DNA from: Sporomusa malonica
GTDB taxonomy: Bacteria > Bacillota > Negativicutes > Sporomusales > Sporomusaceae
NCBI RefSeq assembly: GCF_900176355.1
Contig: NZ_FWXI01000006.1
Location: 125,140-189,139, forward strand
Reading direction: 5' to 3'
Length of the DNA stretch: 64,000 nucleotides
The position numbers were made by a program, and so were the translations under genes. The notes beneath the pieces were generated by a model that was not told the DNA's origin, did no database searches, and saw only the letters and a program-made list of their open reading frames with translations. Shown here piece after piece: positions 27,203 to 38,123 of this stretch (position 1 is the first letter of the stretch; each line of letters starts with the position of its first letter).

Positions 27203-27874
27203 TTAACATGGTTTATCAATGGAAAGCACCCCGTCAATTTCAGTCAGTTCTGCAAATATCTGTATCATATCGGCATTTGACGGTATTTTTAGGACAAACT
27301 CAAGGTTTATTACTTTTTCTTCTGGAACATGGTGCATGGTTATATTTTTAATACCGATACCATGTTTTCCGAAAAAAATGCCCACCTTTCCAAGCTGACC
27401 TGGTTGATCGCGTACAACAATCTTAACTCTGTCACAATATTTATTGCTCCAATGGTGTCGTTCCATCTGACCAAATAGCACTAATGTCAGAAATACAAGC
27501 GCAGTTCCCGCAATACCAGTAAAGAATAGACCACAGCCGATAGCTAAACCGATCCCCGCTACTACCCATAAACTGGCCGCAGTAGTAAGCCCTTTGACAG
27601 TCAGACCTTCTCTAAGAATAGTCCCTGCCCCTAAAAAGCCGATACCGCTAACGACTTGAGCAGCAATTCTACCTGGATCTTTATTTACAGATTCATAACC
27701 GGCAAAACCATAAATAGATACTATCATCATTAATGTCGAACCCACGCATACCAGAATATGAGTACGCAAACCTGCAGGACGCTCAAGGCTCTCACGTTCC
27801 ATTCCAATTAAACCGCCAAGAATGCAGGAGATAACCAGCCGCAAAACAATATCCACTTCACTGATTGGAACCAT
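27203..27874 (-). CDS. MgtC/SapB family membrane protein
   Basis: 223 aa. Four to five membrane segments occupy the first 140 residues, with family motifs GGLIGMERE near residue 20, RTHILVCVGS, and GIGFLGAGTI. A soluble C-terminal ACT-like domain (about 145-223) follows. MgtC homologues are linked with magnesium limitation and inhibition of F-type ATPase in some pathogens, but function varies. It lies between the proS terminator and polC, 35 bases before polC; I see no clear promoter of its own. Confidence 0.88.
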   Translation of the reverse strand: MVPISEVDIVLRLVISCILGGLIGMERESLERPAGLRTHILVCVGSTLMMIVSIYGFAGYESVNKDPGRIAAQVVSGIGFLGAGTILREGLTVKGLTTAASLWVVAGIGLAIGCGLFFTGIAGTALVFLTLVLFGQMERHHWSNKYCDRVKIVVRDQPGQLGKVGIFFGKHGIGIKNITMHHVPEEKVINLEFVLKIPSNADMIQIFAELTEIDGVLSIDKPC

Positions 27875-27908
27875 ACCGTCACCCTTTCTACTCTTTTTAT
27901 TCGCTAAT

Positions 27909-27939
27909 GTAAAAAGCGTGATAACCAGGTATCACGCTT
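27909..27939 (-). terminator. Rho-independent terminator after proS
   Basis: On the minus strand a 10-bp stem (AAGCGTGATA / TATCACGCTT) with a 6-base loop is followed by TTTACATT. It ends the long uppS-to-proS transcript about 25 bases beyond the proS stop. Confidence 0.85.
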
Positions 27940-27964
27940 AAGAGTATGAATTAGCTACGTCAAG

Positions 27965-29680
27965 TTACAGTTTAGCAAGCAATTCCTTGATGCCATCCAG
28001 ATAATCTGTTGGGCCAAAATAAAGTGTCTCGCCTGTACGCCGTACTTTAACCTCAATTAGATTCTCATTAATAGCTTTAGGACCAACCGTAATCTTCAGT
28101 GGATACCCGATAAGGTCTGCGTCTTTAAACTTAACCCCTGGACGCTCATTACGGTCATCAAATGTGGCTTCCACGCCTTTAGCATTTAACTCACCATATA
28201 TTTTTTCCGCTAAAGCCATCTGAGCTTCATCTTTGCTATTAACCGGAACAACTACCGCATGATAAGGAGCGATAGGCACAGGCCAGATTATACCATTTTG
28301 ATCATAATTTTGTTCAACAGCTGCTGCCATTGTACGGCTAACACCCACACCGTAACAGCCCATAACCATCGGCTTCTCTTTGCCATCTTCACCAATAAAA
28401 GTCGCTTGCAGCGAAGTGCTATATTTAGTAAACAGCTTAAATACCTGACCAACCTCAATCCCTCGAGCCGTTTTAACTGGCTCACCGCAACGCGGACAAG
28501 GATCGTTCTCCTGAATTAGGCGGATATCCGCAACAATGGAAGGCTTAAAATCACGGACAGGATTGACGTTAATATAATGCTTGTCTTGTTTGTTAGCACC
28601 ACACACGGCATTGTACATCTTCATAACAGTACCATCGGCAACAATAATGATATCTTTTTTATCGCCAAGACCTACTGGCCCAATATATCCCGCGCTGCTC
28701 TGCAACACATTTAATATAGCCTCCTCATTAGCCATATCAAGTTGTAAGCAACCAACCTTGTTTAACAATTTTATCTCATTAACTTCATGATCTCCGCGAA
28801 CAAGAGCCAGAACAATGGTGCCGGTATCTGTGCGATAAGCCAAAGTCTTTATAGTTTTTTCGGGGCTGATACCCAGAAACTGGCTAAGATCGGCAATTGA
28901 CTTAGTTCCTGGCGTATCTTTTTCTGTCATAGGCATGCTTTCTTCAGCTTGAGTAGTCATCGGATACAGCTCGGCTTTCTCGACATTAGCAGCGTAATCA
29001 CAGCTACCGCAGTAAATAATTGCCGCTTCCCCTGATTCGGCAAGAACCATGAATTCATGTGAACCACTGCCGCCAATAGCGCCGGAATCAGCCTCTACCG
29101 CACGGAAAGTCAAGCCACAGCGGGTAAATATCCGTGAATAAGCATCATACATCTTATTATAGCTCCGGTCCAGCCCTGCCTCATCGCGATCAAATGAATA
29201 TAAATCTTTCATTATGAATTCACGGCCACGCATAAGGCCAAACCTCGGCCTAATCTCATCTCTATATTTATTCTGAACTTGATACAGCATGAGGGGCAAC
29301 TGACGGTAAGAACGAACCTCGCCCCGGACAAGAGTGGTAATCATTTCTTCATGAGTTGGTCCCAAGCAGAAATTACGATTATGTCGGTCTTTCAGGCGGA
29401 ACATCTCATCGCCATAGACGCTCCACCGACCAGTTTCCTGCCACATTTCAGCTGGCTGAATAATCGGCATTGCCAGTTCCTGACCACCTTTGGCATTCAT
29501 CTCTTCCCGTACTATTGTTTCAATTTTTTTTAATACACGCCAAGCCAAAGGTAAGTATGAATAGATGCCTCCTGCCGCCTTACGGATAAAGCCTGCCCGT
29601 AACATTAGTTGATGGCTTATTACCTCGGCTTCTGCCGGAGTTTCTCTTAAAGTTGGTGCAAATAATTGGGAAACACGCAT
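27965..29680 (-). CDS. proS: Prolyl-tRNA synthetase, bacterial type with editing domain
   Basis: Class II synthetase, 571 aa, of the bacterial type with the YbaK-like editing domain inserted between motifs 2 and 3 (about residues 240-380). Visible are motif 1 (the P-loop region ending in PIIQPAEMW), motif 2 ([19 protein letters not shown]) and the motif 3 region ([14 protein letters not shown]). A C-terminal anticodon-binding domain follows ([17 protein letters not shown]). It starts three bases after ispG. Confidence 0.97.
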   Translation of the reverse strand: MRVSQLFAPTLRETPAEAEVISHQLMLRAGFIRKAAGGIYSYLPLAWRVLKKIETIVREEMNAKGGQELAMPIIQPAEMWQETGRWSVYGDEMFRLKDRHNRNFCLGPTHEEMITTLVRGEVRSYRQLPLMLYQVQNKYRDEIRPRFGLMRGREFIMKDLYSFDRDEAGLDRSYNKMYDAYSRIFTRCGLTFRAVEADSGAIGGSGSHEFMVLAESGEAAIIYCGSCDYAANVEKAELYPMTTQAEESMPMTEKDTPGTKSIADLSQFLGISPEKTIKTLAYRTDTGTIVLALVRGDHEVNEIKLLNKVGCLQLDMANEEAILNVLQSSAGYIGPVGLGDKKDIIIVADGTVMKMYNAVCGANKQDKHYINVNPVRDFKPSIVADIRLIQENDPCPRCGEPVKTARGIEVGQVFKLFTKYSTSLQATFIGEDGKEKPMVMGCYGVGVSRTMAAAVEQNYDQNGIIWPVPIAPYHAVVVPVNSKDEAQMALAEKIYGELNAKGVEATFDDRNERPGVKFKDADLIGYPLKITVGPKAINENLIEVKVRRTGETLYFGPTDYLDGIKELLAKL

Positions 29681-29683
29681 TTA

Positions 29684-30751
29684 TTAATTGTCCTCCTTAT
29701 TAAGTTTATCAATTTCAGCAAACAGCGCACTTACAAGTTCATTTTCCGGTACTTTTCGGATAATCTCGCCTTTACTAAACAGTAGGCCTTCACCTTTGCC
29801 GCCGGCAATACCAACATCAGCTTCCTTTGCTTCACCTGGGCCGTTTACAATGCATCCCATTACGGCAACAGTTATTGGCTTATTCACAAGCTTAAGCTTG
29901 TCTTCCACTGTTTCAGCAATATCTACTAGATTAATTTGACAGCGGCCACATGTTGGACAAGATACCAGAGTAGGGCCGTATTGCCTTAGTCCCAAAGATT
30001 TAAGGATTTCATTAGCTACTCGGACCTCCTCCACCGGATCTCCAGTAAGAGACACCCGAAGAGTATCACCAATTCCCTGCGCTAAGAGCGCCCCTATCCC
30101 CACTGCTGATTTTATTACACCAGACCGCACTGTTCCTGCTTCAGTTATCCCAAGGTGCAATGGATAGTCTACAACCTCTGACATAAGCTGATAGGCCATG
30201 AGAGTAAGTGGCACATCGTGTGCCTTCAATGATATTTTAATATCATAAAAGTTATGGCTCTCTAAAATACCTATATGACTGAGTGCACTTTCCACCATTG
30301 CCTGTGCAGTAGGACGCCCGCCATGTTTGGCAAGCATCTCCTTGCTGAGCGATCCAGCATTAACACCAATACGAATTGGAATGCGCCGCTTTTTGGCTTC
30401 TCTCACAACTACCGCTACATGCTCGGAATCTCCAATATTACCTGGATTTAAGCGAAGAGCATCTATACCTCGTTCGATAGCTGCCAGGGCCAGACGGTAA
30501 TCAAAGTGAATATCGGCAACAAGCGGGACATCGACAGCCGTTTTTATTTGATCTATCGCCAAGGCGGCCGACATATCAGGTACTGCAACCCGAACTATAT
30601 CACACCCAACGTCAAGTAATCTCTTAATCTGCGCTACAGTATCAGTAACATTTTCTGTACGGGTATTGGTCATAGATTGTACAGATATCGGGGCAGTGCC
30701 CCCTATAAGAACTTTACCAATTCGAATTGGACATGTTTTCTTCCTCTGCAT
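29684..30751 (-). CDS. ispG: 4-hydroxy-3-methylbut-2-en-1-yl diphosphate synthase
   Basis: [4Fe-4S] enzyme of the MEP isoprenoid pathway, converting MEcPP to HMBPP. 355 aa. The N-terminal TIM-barrel begins with the typical VQSMTNTRT, and the cluster cysteines are in SCPTCGRC and GCIVNGPGEA. It lies with dxr and uppS from the same pathway. IspG needs reduced ferredoxin or flavodoxin; a ferredoxin gene occurs upstream in this locus. Confidence 0.97.
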   Translation of the reverse strand: MQRKKTCPIRIGKVLIGGTAPISVQSMTNTRTENVTDTVAQIKRLLDVGCDIVRVAVPDMSAALAIDQIKTAVDVPLVADIHFDYRLALAAIERGIDALRLNPGNIGDSEHVAVVVREAKKRRIPIRIGVNAGSLSKEMLAKHGGRPTAQAMVESALSHIGILESHNFYDIKISLKAHDVPLTLMAYQLMSEVVDYPLHLGITEAGTVRSGVIKSAVGIGALLAQGIGDTLRVSLTGDPVEEVRVANEILKSLGLRQYGPTLVSCPTCGRCQINLVDIAETVEDKLKLVNKPITVAVMGCIVNGPGEAKEADVGIAGGKGEGLLFSKGEIIRKVPENELVSALFAEIDKLNKEDN

Positions 30752-30766
30752 ACTTTAATCACCAGC

Positions 30767-31798
30767 TTAAAACAATTTTAATCGTGATATGTCTTTAAAG
30801 GTTGCCACAACAAATAGAAGCATTAACAGAGCAAAACCAATCATTTGAATAAATTGCATTTGATTCTTGTTAAGCGGTTTGCCTCTCAAACCTTCAACAG
30901 CCAGAGTTACGACATGCCCCCCATCCAATACCGGAACTGGCAGAAGATTGATTAAGCCTAAATTAATGCTTAAAAACGCAGCAAATTGCAACAAAGGAAT
31001 GATTCCGAGTTGAGCCACTTCTCCAGCCATTTGCGCTACACCAATTGGCCCTGCCACATCAGCTGCCGTCTTGCCGGTAATCATTTCCCCAATACCAACA
31101 AGCATGCTTTGAGCAACAATACCAGTTTGCTTAGCAGCTAAAACTGAGGCTTCTAACATCCCTGGATTATATTTATCAATTTGAGGAGTTACCCCGATTA
31201 TACCCCGTTTGCCTTTTTCGTCATATTCAGGAGTAAGTGTGGCAGTTCTTCCTGTCTCAGTGCCGCGCGAATAAGTGATAACAAGCTTAGATCCGGCATT
31301 TGTCTGAACAACGCTAACAAATTGACGCCAAGAATCTATAGATGCCCCATTTACTGCTGTGATCCGGTCACCGGGCAAGAGTCCAGCTGTAGCGGCCGGT
31401 TTCTCTGAAAAAACCGTACCGATTAGTGGCTGATTGGAAGGAGTATCAATACCTGCACTCATAAATACGATAAAAAGCAAAATAATAGGCAATACGAAAT
31501 TCATAGCTGAACCAGCCACAATAACCAGCATCCTAGCCCAGATAGGCTTGGCGCTGAATGAACGTTCATCCTGCTCTTCATCCGGATCCATACCGGCAAT
31601 TTTATTGAATCCGCCTAGAGGTATAATACGAATGGAGTAGACTGTTTCTCCGACTTTCCGGCTTATCAGCTTAGGCCCAAAACCGATAGCAAACTCATCA
31701 ACCCTCATACCGACACTTTTAGCTGTAATAAAGTGACCAAGCTCGTGAAACAAAATCAATAGGCCAAAAACAAAAATAGTCGCTATAACTGTGAACAA
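30767..31798 (-). CDS. rseP: RIP metalloprotease RseP (site-2 protease family)
   Basis: Membrane zinc protease that cleaves anti-sigma factors and other membrane segments (RasP in Bacillus). 343 aa. The zinc motif HELGH is near residue 18 in the first membrane helix, a PDZ domain spans about 120-200, and the second zinc motif LDGGH is near residue 290. Position between dxr and proS matches rasP. The acting substrate here is unknown. Confidence 0.96.
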   Translation of the reverse strand: MFTVIATIFVFGLLILFHELGHFITAKSVGMRVDEFAIGFGPKLISRKVGETVYSIRIIPLGGFNKIAGMDPDEEQDERSFSAKPIWARMLVIVAGSAMNFVLPIILLFIVFMSAGIDTPSNQPLIGTVFSEKPAATAGLLPGDRITAVNGASIDSWRQFVSVVQTNAGSKLVITYSRGTETGRTATLTPEYDEKGKRGIIGVTPQIDKYNPGMLEASVLAAKQTGIVAQSMLVGIGEMITGKTAADVAGPIGVAQMAGEVAQLGIIPLLQFAAFLSINLGLINLLPVPVLDGGHVVTLAVEGLRGKPLNKNQMQFIQMIGFALLMLLFVVATFKDISRLKLF

Positions 31799-31824
31799 TT
31801 TTTCACCAACCTTTCAAGTACTGG

Positions 31825-32985
31825 TTACCGTTTTCTGAAATCAGCTACAGCCGTAAGCGCACAGCGCCTGGCCCAAGTATCTGCTATATATATTTGGTCT
31901 AGATCTATATTATGAACGATTGTATGACTTTCCATAGTATTAGCTATTACTTTTGGGATATCAAGAAAGCGAATTTCGTTATTCAGAAAGGCGTATACTG
32001 CCACTTCATTGGCAGCATTGAAAACACACGGCATTGTTCCTCCCTTTTTCCCAGCATCATAAGCTAATTTTAATGCTGGAAAATTAACGGTGTCAGGCAC
32101 ATCAAATGTTAAAGCTGACAAAGCCTTAAAGTCTAGGCGCGGGAAACTAGTTGGTAACCGCTCAGGGTAAGACAAAGCATATTGGATTGGCAACCGCATA
32201 TCAGGCAAGCCGAGCTGGGCCATAACGCTGCCATCAATAAATTCGACCATAGAATGAATTATACTCTGTGGATGAACACACACGTCAATTTGCTCATAGT
32301 CCACGCCAAATAACCATTTTGCTTCAATGACTTCCAATCCTTTATTGGCTAGTGTAGCTGAGTCAATAGTAATTTTGCGCCCCATAGACCAGTTAGGATG
32401 ACGTAAACAATCCTCAACAGTAACATTCTCTAGTTCATCAATTGTCCGTCCTCGGAATGGCCCACCAGAAGCAGTTAAAATAATACGAGCAATCTGTCTT
32501 TTGCTTTCTCCTTGCAAACATTGAAAAACAGCACAATGTTCGCTATCGACAGGGTAAATGCTCACATTATGTTCTTTCGCTAAAGCCATGACGAATTCAC
32601 CGGCAGCTACTAACGTTTCCTTATTTGCCAGAGCAATATTTTTTCCTGCTTTTATGGCAGCAATAGTTGGCTTTAGACCGGCAAAACCAACTAGAGATGT
32701 TAAAACTGTATCTGTCTGTTGAAAAGTCGCAGCTTCCAGAAGCCCTTCCTCACCAGTTAAAATTTTTGTCGGTCCATGATATCTGGCAGCCATACGATCA
32801 GCCGCTTGTTTATCAATTAACACAGCAAATTTAGGTTTAAAATATTCAATTTGCTCTGCCAGCAACTGTTCGCTTTGGTAAGCAGCCAAAACAGTTATTT
32901 TGTATTTATCCGTATTAGCGGCAATAACATCCAATGCTTGTGTGCCAATTGACCCAGTACTTCCTAAAACGGCGATTTGCTGCAT
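31825..32985 (-). CDS. dxr: 1-deoxy-D-xylulose-5-phosphate reductoisomerase
   Basis: First committed MEP-pathway enzyme, NADPH-dependent. 386 aa. It has the N-terminal LGSTGSIGTQALDV nucleotide loop, SEHCAVFQCLQG, and the metal-binding LTASGGPFRG and MGRKITIDSATLANKG blocks. It lies 24 bases after cdsA. Confidence 0.97.
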   Translation of the reverse strand: MQQIAVLGSTGSIGTQALDVIAANTDKYKITVLAAYQSEQLLAEQIEYFKPKFAVLIDKQAADRMAARYHGPTKILTGEEGLLEAATFQQTDTVLTSLVGFAGLKPTIAAIKAGKNIALANKETLVAAGEFVMALAKEHNVSIYPVDSEHCAVFQCLQGESKRQIARIILTASGGPFRGRTIDELENVTVEDCLRHPNWSMGRKITIDSATLANKGLEVIEAKWLFGVDYEQIDVCVHPQSIIHSMVEFIDGSVMAQLGLPDMRLPIQYALSYPERLPTSFPRLDFKALSALTFDVPDTVNFPALKLAYDAGKKGGTMPCVFNAANEVAVYAFLNNEIRFLDIPKVIANTMESHTIVHNIDLDQIYIADTWARRCALTAVADFRKR

Positions 32986-33009
32986 AAAGAGGCTCTCCTG
33001 TCTAAAATT

Positions 33010-33846
33010 CTACGATATAATAAAAGCTTTAACATAATAATATACTACCGGAACGGCAAACATAATGGCGTCAAAACGATCGAGCACTCCCCCATGCCCT
33101 GGCAGTGCGTTACCAGAATCCTTGACTCCGGTAAATCGCTTTAATGCAGATTCTGCAAGGTCACCTACTGGAGCGGCGATACCTACCAAAAATCCTAGGA
33201 TTAAAGTATGTATAAGCGACAATCCACCTAGTGCCCCCATAGCGGTAATACCAATAACACTGCCAACTAACCCTCCAGCCGCTCCCTCATACGTTTTCCC
33301 AGGACTGATGGCCGGACATAACTTGTGGCGCCCAAATATTGAACCTACAAAATATGCCATGGTATCACTGGCCCATGTTCCGATAAAAGCCAGCCAGAGA
33401 TAAACTGCGCCAGCAGATAAATTGCCTAGTATGGTGGGTATGTATTGCTGTTGTTCAGTGAATCGAAGAAGTAATAAATGGGAAAATGGCAAGCTAACAT
33501 ATAGTGTCCCCAAAAGGGTAATAGCCGCATCAATAATCCCAAAATTATTATGGGAAATTACCGTTTTTGCCATTATCAGTAAAACAAGCAAGAGAATTAC
33601 CATAATCAATTCCTGCTCGTTACCAAGCCATGCACAACCTAAGGCTAAAATGATGCTAAGTAGTCCAATACCATATTGAACATTTATATCTTTGGCATAC
33701 ATCATTTTAGCAAACTCATGCCATGCAACCACCGCAAGCAATGCTACAGCAGTGGCAAATACCCATGTTCCGTAATTGATAATGTAAATGGCGACTGGTA
33801 TTCCAATAACTGCTGTTAAGATACGCATACCAAGCAATGTAGGCAC
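33010..33846 (-). CDS. cdsA: Phosphatidate cytidylyltransferase
   Basis: Makes CDP-diacylglycerol for phospholipid synthesis. 278 aa with about seven or eight membrane segments. The C-terminal family signature is SALKRFTGVKDSGNALPGHG, followed by GVLDRFDA. It starts directly after the uppS stop, with no spacer. Confidence 0.96.
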   Translation of the reverse strand: MPTLLGMRILTAVIGIPVAIYIINYGTWVFATAVALLAVVAWHEFAKMMYAKDINVQYGIGLLSIILALGCAWLGNEQELIMVILLLVLLIMAKTVISHNNFGIIDAAITLLGTLYVSLPFSHLLLLRFTEQQQYIPTILGNLSAGAVYLWLAFIGTWASDTMAYFVGSIFGRHKLCPAISPGKTYEGAAGGLVGSVIGITAMGALGGLSLIHTLILGFLVGIAAPVGDLAESALKRFTGVKDSGNALPGHGGVLDRFDAIMFAVPVVYYYVKAFIIS

Positions 33847-34629
33847 CTACCGTTTTTTCGTATTTTTAATACCACCAAACCGCCGTTCCCGCTGTTGAAA
33901 TTCGTATATTGCCTGTACTAAATGCTCTGGTTTAAAATCTGGCCAGTTAATCTCGGTAAACCAAAATTCAGTATATGCCATCTGCCATAACAAAAAATTA
34001 CTAATACGAAAATCTCCGCTTGGCCTGATTAATAAATCTGGCGCTGGCAGGTTAACAGTATATAGGTTTTCTTCAATAGTTGACTCATTAATATCTTGTA
34101 GCTCTAGTTCTTTATTTAGAACTTGTTCTGAAATTATTTTAACAGCACGCAAGATCTCAGTCCGTCCACCATAATTTACGGCTAAATTTAAAATCAAGCC
34201 GGTATTGTGAGCCGTTTGCGCCTGAGCTTTTTCAATTTTCTTCTGCAAGGTTGGGGCCAGTTCATCAATCTTACCAATAAACCGAATCTGCACATTATTC
34301 TGCTCAAGTTCGGCAATCTCATTATCCAGATAATCAGCCAGCAGACTCATAAGTAAACTAACTTCCTCGTCCGGCCGCCGCCAATTTTCAGTAGAAAATG
34401 CATAAGCAGTTAATACCTGTATACCAATTTCAGCAGATGCTTTCACAACTTCCCGTAAGGTTTCAGCACCAGCTCGGTGGCCTAAAGTACGGGGAAAACC
34501 TCTTTTTTGAGCCCATCGGCCGTTACCATCCATAATTATAGCGACATGCTTAGGAATTCTTGCTGAGTCAATATTGTTATAGCTTGTTTGTTCCTGATTA
34601 TCTTTTTTAGAAAACCACTTCTTCCACAC
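33847..34629 (-). CDS. uppS: Undecaprenyl diphosphate synthase
   Basis: cis-Prenyltransferase making the C55 lipid carrier for peptidoglycan. 260 aa, with IIMDGNGRWAQKRG near residue 31, the HRAGAE loop, and RPSGDFRISNFLLWQ. A divergent N-terminal 25 residues precede the domain. It follows the ferredoxin terminator by about 80 bases, so it should have its own promoter. TTGGCT and GATAAT boxes exist there but at a poor 19-base spacing. Confidence 0.96.
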   Translation of the reverse strand: MWKKWFSKKDNQEQTSYNNIDSARIPKHVAIIMDGNGRWAQKRGFPRTLGHRAGAETLREVVKASAEIGIQVLTAYAFSTENWRRPDEEVSLLMSLLADYLDNEIAELEQNNVQIRFIGKIDELAPTLQKKIEKAQAQTAHNTGLILNLAVNYGGRTEILRAVKIISEQVLNKELELQDINESTIEENLYTVNLPAPDLLIRPSGDFRISNFLLWQMAYTEFWFTEINWPDFKPEHLVQAIYEFQQRERRFGGIKNTKKR

Positions 34630-34710
34630 ACTAAGCCCTCCGCTAAACTTTAGCTGTATTCATTACCAAAATTATCCCCTAAATCTAGTAAATTTAGCCA
34701 ACGAATATCA

Positions 34711-34745
34711 AATTTAAACCCCCTCTTGCGAGGGGGATTTAAATT
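34711..34745 (-). terminator. Long terminator-like hairpin at the ferredoxin stop
   Basis: A 14-15-bp stem, AATTTAAATCCCCCTC with GAGGGGGTTTAAATT and a GCAA loop, begins inside the ferredoxin stop codon. The T tract is part of the stem rather than a clean run, so it may stabilise the 3' end as well as terminate. Confidence 0.7.
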
Positions 34746-34914
34746 ATTCCGGAGCTTTAATTGCACCAGTCGGGCAAACTGCCGCACAAGCGCCACACTC
34801 AACACATTCATCAGTGATGGTGTAAATAGGCTCACCTTCTTTGATGGCTTCAACCGGACAAGTGGCAGCGCAAGAACCGCATGCAACACAGTCGTCTGTA
34901 ATTTTGTAGGCCAT
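34744..34914 (-). CDS. 2[4Fe-4S] ferredoxin
   Basis: A 56-aa clostridial-type ferredoxin. Two CxxCxxCxxxCP motifs are exact: Cys9, 12, 15, 19 and Cys37, 40, 43, 47. Each set would ligate one cluster with the pseudo-symmetric partner. GGAGGTG lies ahead of the ATG, inside the end of the preceding 66-aa ORF, which stops three bases before this start. It sits between frr and uppS, an uncommon place. A role supplying electrons to IspG is possible but only inferred from proximity. Confidence 0.95.
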   Translation of the reverse strand: MAYKITDDCVACGSCAATCPVEAIKEGEPIYTITDECVECGACAAVCPTGAIKAPE

Positions 34915-34917
34915 TAC

Positions 34918-35118
34918 TTAAAACACCTCCTTTCCCATTTTAGCAGCAACTGTTAAATTATAAATACCATTGGCGTCTGATTGCTGCCTAATAACATAAA
35001 GCGTATCTTGCAGTTGAAACATTGTGCGTGAAGGCTGAGTCATTGTAACAGTATAGTTAATATTCTCTTGTTTCAACTTACATATTACCGCAGATAATGG
35101 TTGCGCAACTGTATCCAA
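34918..35118 (-). CDS. Small protein of unknown function between frr and ferredoxin
   Basis: 66 aa, not recognised. The start is TTG with GGAAG eight bases upstream, overlapping the very end of frr. It is a mixed alpha/beta-looking protein with TVTMTQPSRTMFQL and TLYVIRQ segments that may form beta strands. Its last codons contain the ferredoxin ribosome-binding site, so the two genes are likely coupled. Tight spacing on both sides supports a real gene, but I have no homology evidence. Confidence 0.6.
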   Translation of the reverse strand: MDTVAQPLSAVICKLKQENINYTVTMTQPSRTMFQLQDTLYVIRQQSDANGIYNLTVAAKMGKEVF

Positions 35119-35122
35119 TCCG

Positions 35123-36435
<1,313 letters not shown>

Positions 36436-36512
36436 CTACGAATAGTGAATAAATCCTTTATTTGGCACAATATTTTTTTATCCTGATAGAAAGTATAACT
36501 ATCTCCTGGATA

Positions 36513-36559
36513 AGGCCAACATCGGCTTGCGCTTCGCCAACGGCTTGGCGCTAGCCGTG
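36513..36559. repeat. GC-rich imperfect repeat between tsf and pyrH
   Basis: Two imperfect copies built on CCAAC..GGCTTG.CGCT lie side by side. The second can fold as GCCAA-GCCG-TTGGC on the minus strand. The element stands out in GC content from its AT-rich surroundings. It looks like a short dispersed intergenic repeat; the window has no second copy that I noticed. Confidence 0.35.
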
Positions 36560-36568
36560 TTTTCTTTA

Positions 36569-36594
36569 GAAAAAAGAGAACACAAAGTGTTCTC
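36569..36594 (-). terminator. Rho-independent terminator after tsf
   Basis: On the minus strand GAGAACAC-TTT-GTGTTCTC is followed by TTTTTTC, starting at the tsf stop. Confidence 0.92.
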
Positions 36595-37242
36595 CTATTT
36601 TTTAACAGCTGCCATCACTTCAGCCGCAAAATCATTGGCTTTTTTCTCAATACCTTCACCTAATTGATATCTGGTAAAACGACGGACAGAGATGTTTTCG
36701 CCAATTTTGGCCACTCTTTCAGTAATTAATTGAGTTATGGTTTTATCCGTATCCTTGATGAAAGTTTGTTCTAAAAGACAAGTTTCTTCATAAAACTTTT
36801 TCAAGCGGCCTTCAATCATTTTCTCAACGATATGAGCCGGTTTACCTTCATTAAGTGCCTGAGCCCGAAGTATTTCTCTTTCATGATTCAATATTTCCTC
36901 AGGTACTTCTTGGCGAGCAACATAGCTTGGGTTAGCAGCAGCTATTTGCATGGCTATATCTCTTACTAATGACTTAAAGTCATCAGTTTTGGCAACAAAG
37001 TCGGTTTCACAGTTAACTTCAACAAGGACACCGATCCGTCCTGATCCATGGATATATGCTTCAACAAGTCCTTCAGAAGCTACGCGGCTAGCTTTTTTTG
37101 CTGCAGCAGCCAATCCATTCTCCCGTAAAAAGTCAACAGCTTTTTCCATATCTCCGTTGGTTTCGCTCAGCGCCTTTTTACAATCCATCATGCCTGCACC
37201 AGTACGTTCCCGTAATTCTTTAACCATTCCAGCAGTTATCAT
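36595..37242 (-). CDS. tsf: Elongation factor Ts, short form
   Basis: Guanine nucleotide exchange factor for EF-Tu. 215 aa, compared with about 290 in Bacillus and Escherichia, so it is the short type. The N-terminal UBA-like domain ([19 protein letters not shown]) and the core ([13 protein letters not shown]) are intact. It follows rpsB by about 75 bases that hold a stable hairpin. Confidence 0.96.
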   Translation of the reverse strand: MITAGMVKELRERTGAGMMDCKKALSETNGDMEKAVDFLRENGLAAAAKKASRVASEGLVEAYIHGSGRIGVLVEVNCETDFVAKTDDFKSLVRDIAMQIAAANPSYVARQEVPEEILNHEREILRAQALNEGKPAHIVEKMIEGRLKKFYEETCLLEQTFIKDTDKTITQLITERVAKIGENISVRRFTRYQLGEGIEKKANDFAAEVMAAVKK

Positions 37243-37263
37243 ATAAAATCCTCCTAGCTATCA

Positions 37264-37300
37264 TTAAAGGTAAGAGGGCAAAAAAGCCCCTTACCTTTAA
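37264..37300 (-). promoter_or_regulatory. Long hairpin in the rpsB-tsf spacer
   Basis: An 11-bp stem (TTAAAGGTAAG / CTTACCTTTAA) plus a GGGC/GCCC extension with one bulged base closes a six-T loop on the minus strand. No T run follows, so it is not a typical terminator. It may adjust the rpsB to tsf ratio or protect the mRNA. Confidence 0.6.
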
Positions 37301-37316
37301 ACTGTACATAATAAGG

Positions 37317-38015
37317 TTATTCTGCCATCTGTTCGCCTTGACGACCTTCCAAAATAGCGTCAGCAACTTTTGCAGTAAGTAACTTGACAGCGCGAATTGC
37401 GTCATCGTTACCGGGGATAACATAGTCAATTTCATCAGGATCACAATTGGTATCAACAATACCAACAATAGGAATACCTAAATTACGGGCTTCAGCCACA
37501 GCAATGCGTTCTTTGCGGGGGTCAATAATAAAGAGCGCGCCTGGAAGTTTGTGCATATTTTTAATGCCACCGAGAAACTTCTGCAGCCTTTCCATCTCAT
37601 GGCGCAAAGTAATTACTTCTTTCTTAGGCAACACTTCAAACATGCCTTTTTCTTCCATATTTTCAAGTTCACGCAATCTGTTAATGCGTTTTTGAATAGT
37701 CTGGAAATTGGTCAGCATACCGCCAAGCCATCTTTCATTAACATAAAACATGTCACATCTGATCGCTTCTTCTTTCACGGCTTCCTGAGCCTGCTTTTTG
37801 GTACCTACGAACAGCATGGTTTGCCCTTGGGCAGCTAGGTCGCGCACAAAATTATACGCTTCCTCCACCTTTTTAACTGTTTTTTGTAGATCAATAATGT
37901 AGATACCGTTACGCTCCGTAAATATGTACGGGGCCATTTTGGGGTTCCACCTTCTGGTTTGATGTCCGAAATGCACACCAGCTTCCAAAAGCTGTTTCAT
38001 GGAAATAACTGACAT
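37317..38015 (-). CDS. rpsB: 30S ribosomal protein S2
   Basis: 232 aa from the ATG at 38015, with GGAGGTG seven to eight bases upstream; an ATG three codons earlier overlaps that site. Family motifs [28 protein letters not shown] and PGNDDAIRA are present. It has its own promoter and a structured leader, and is followed by tsf, the usual pair. Confidence 0.97.
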   Translation of the reverse strand: MSVISMKQLLEAGVHFGHQTRRWNPKMAPYIFTERNGIYIIDLQKTVKKVEEAYNFVRDLAAQGQTMLFVGTKKQAQEAVKEEAIRCDMFYVNERWLGGMLTNFQTIQKRINRLRELENMEEKGMFEVLPKKEVITLRHEMERLQKFLGGIKNMHKLPGALFIIDPRKERIAVAEARNLGIPIVGIVDTNCDPDEIDYVIPGNDDAIRAVKLLTAKVADAILEGRQGEQMAE

Positions 38016-38042
38016 AATATACACCTCCTGTTAAATTACCGC

Positions 38043-38102
38043 CGCAATCCGCATTTTTTGCCGACACCATTTTTTCTGGCACAGTGGCAAAATTGGATTG
38101 CG
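38043..38102 (-). promoter_or_regulatory. Structured leader of rpsB
   Basis: In the rpsB leader RNA, an outer stem CGCAATCC/GGATTGCG encloses an inner stem TTTTGCC/GGCAAAA and a terminal TGCCA/TGGTG hairpin. There is no terminator T run. Ribosomal protein operons often control themselves through such leaders; binding of S2 here is inference. Confidence 0.6.
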
Positions 38103-38123
38103 TGTGTGATAACACCGAAAAAT

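Noticed and set aside
34650-34889. Minus-strand 79-codon frame over the ferredoxin
   Set aside because: It is a shifted frame across the ferredoxin gene, whose eight cysteines fix the correct frame.
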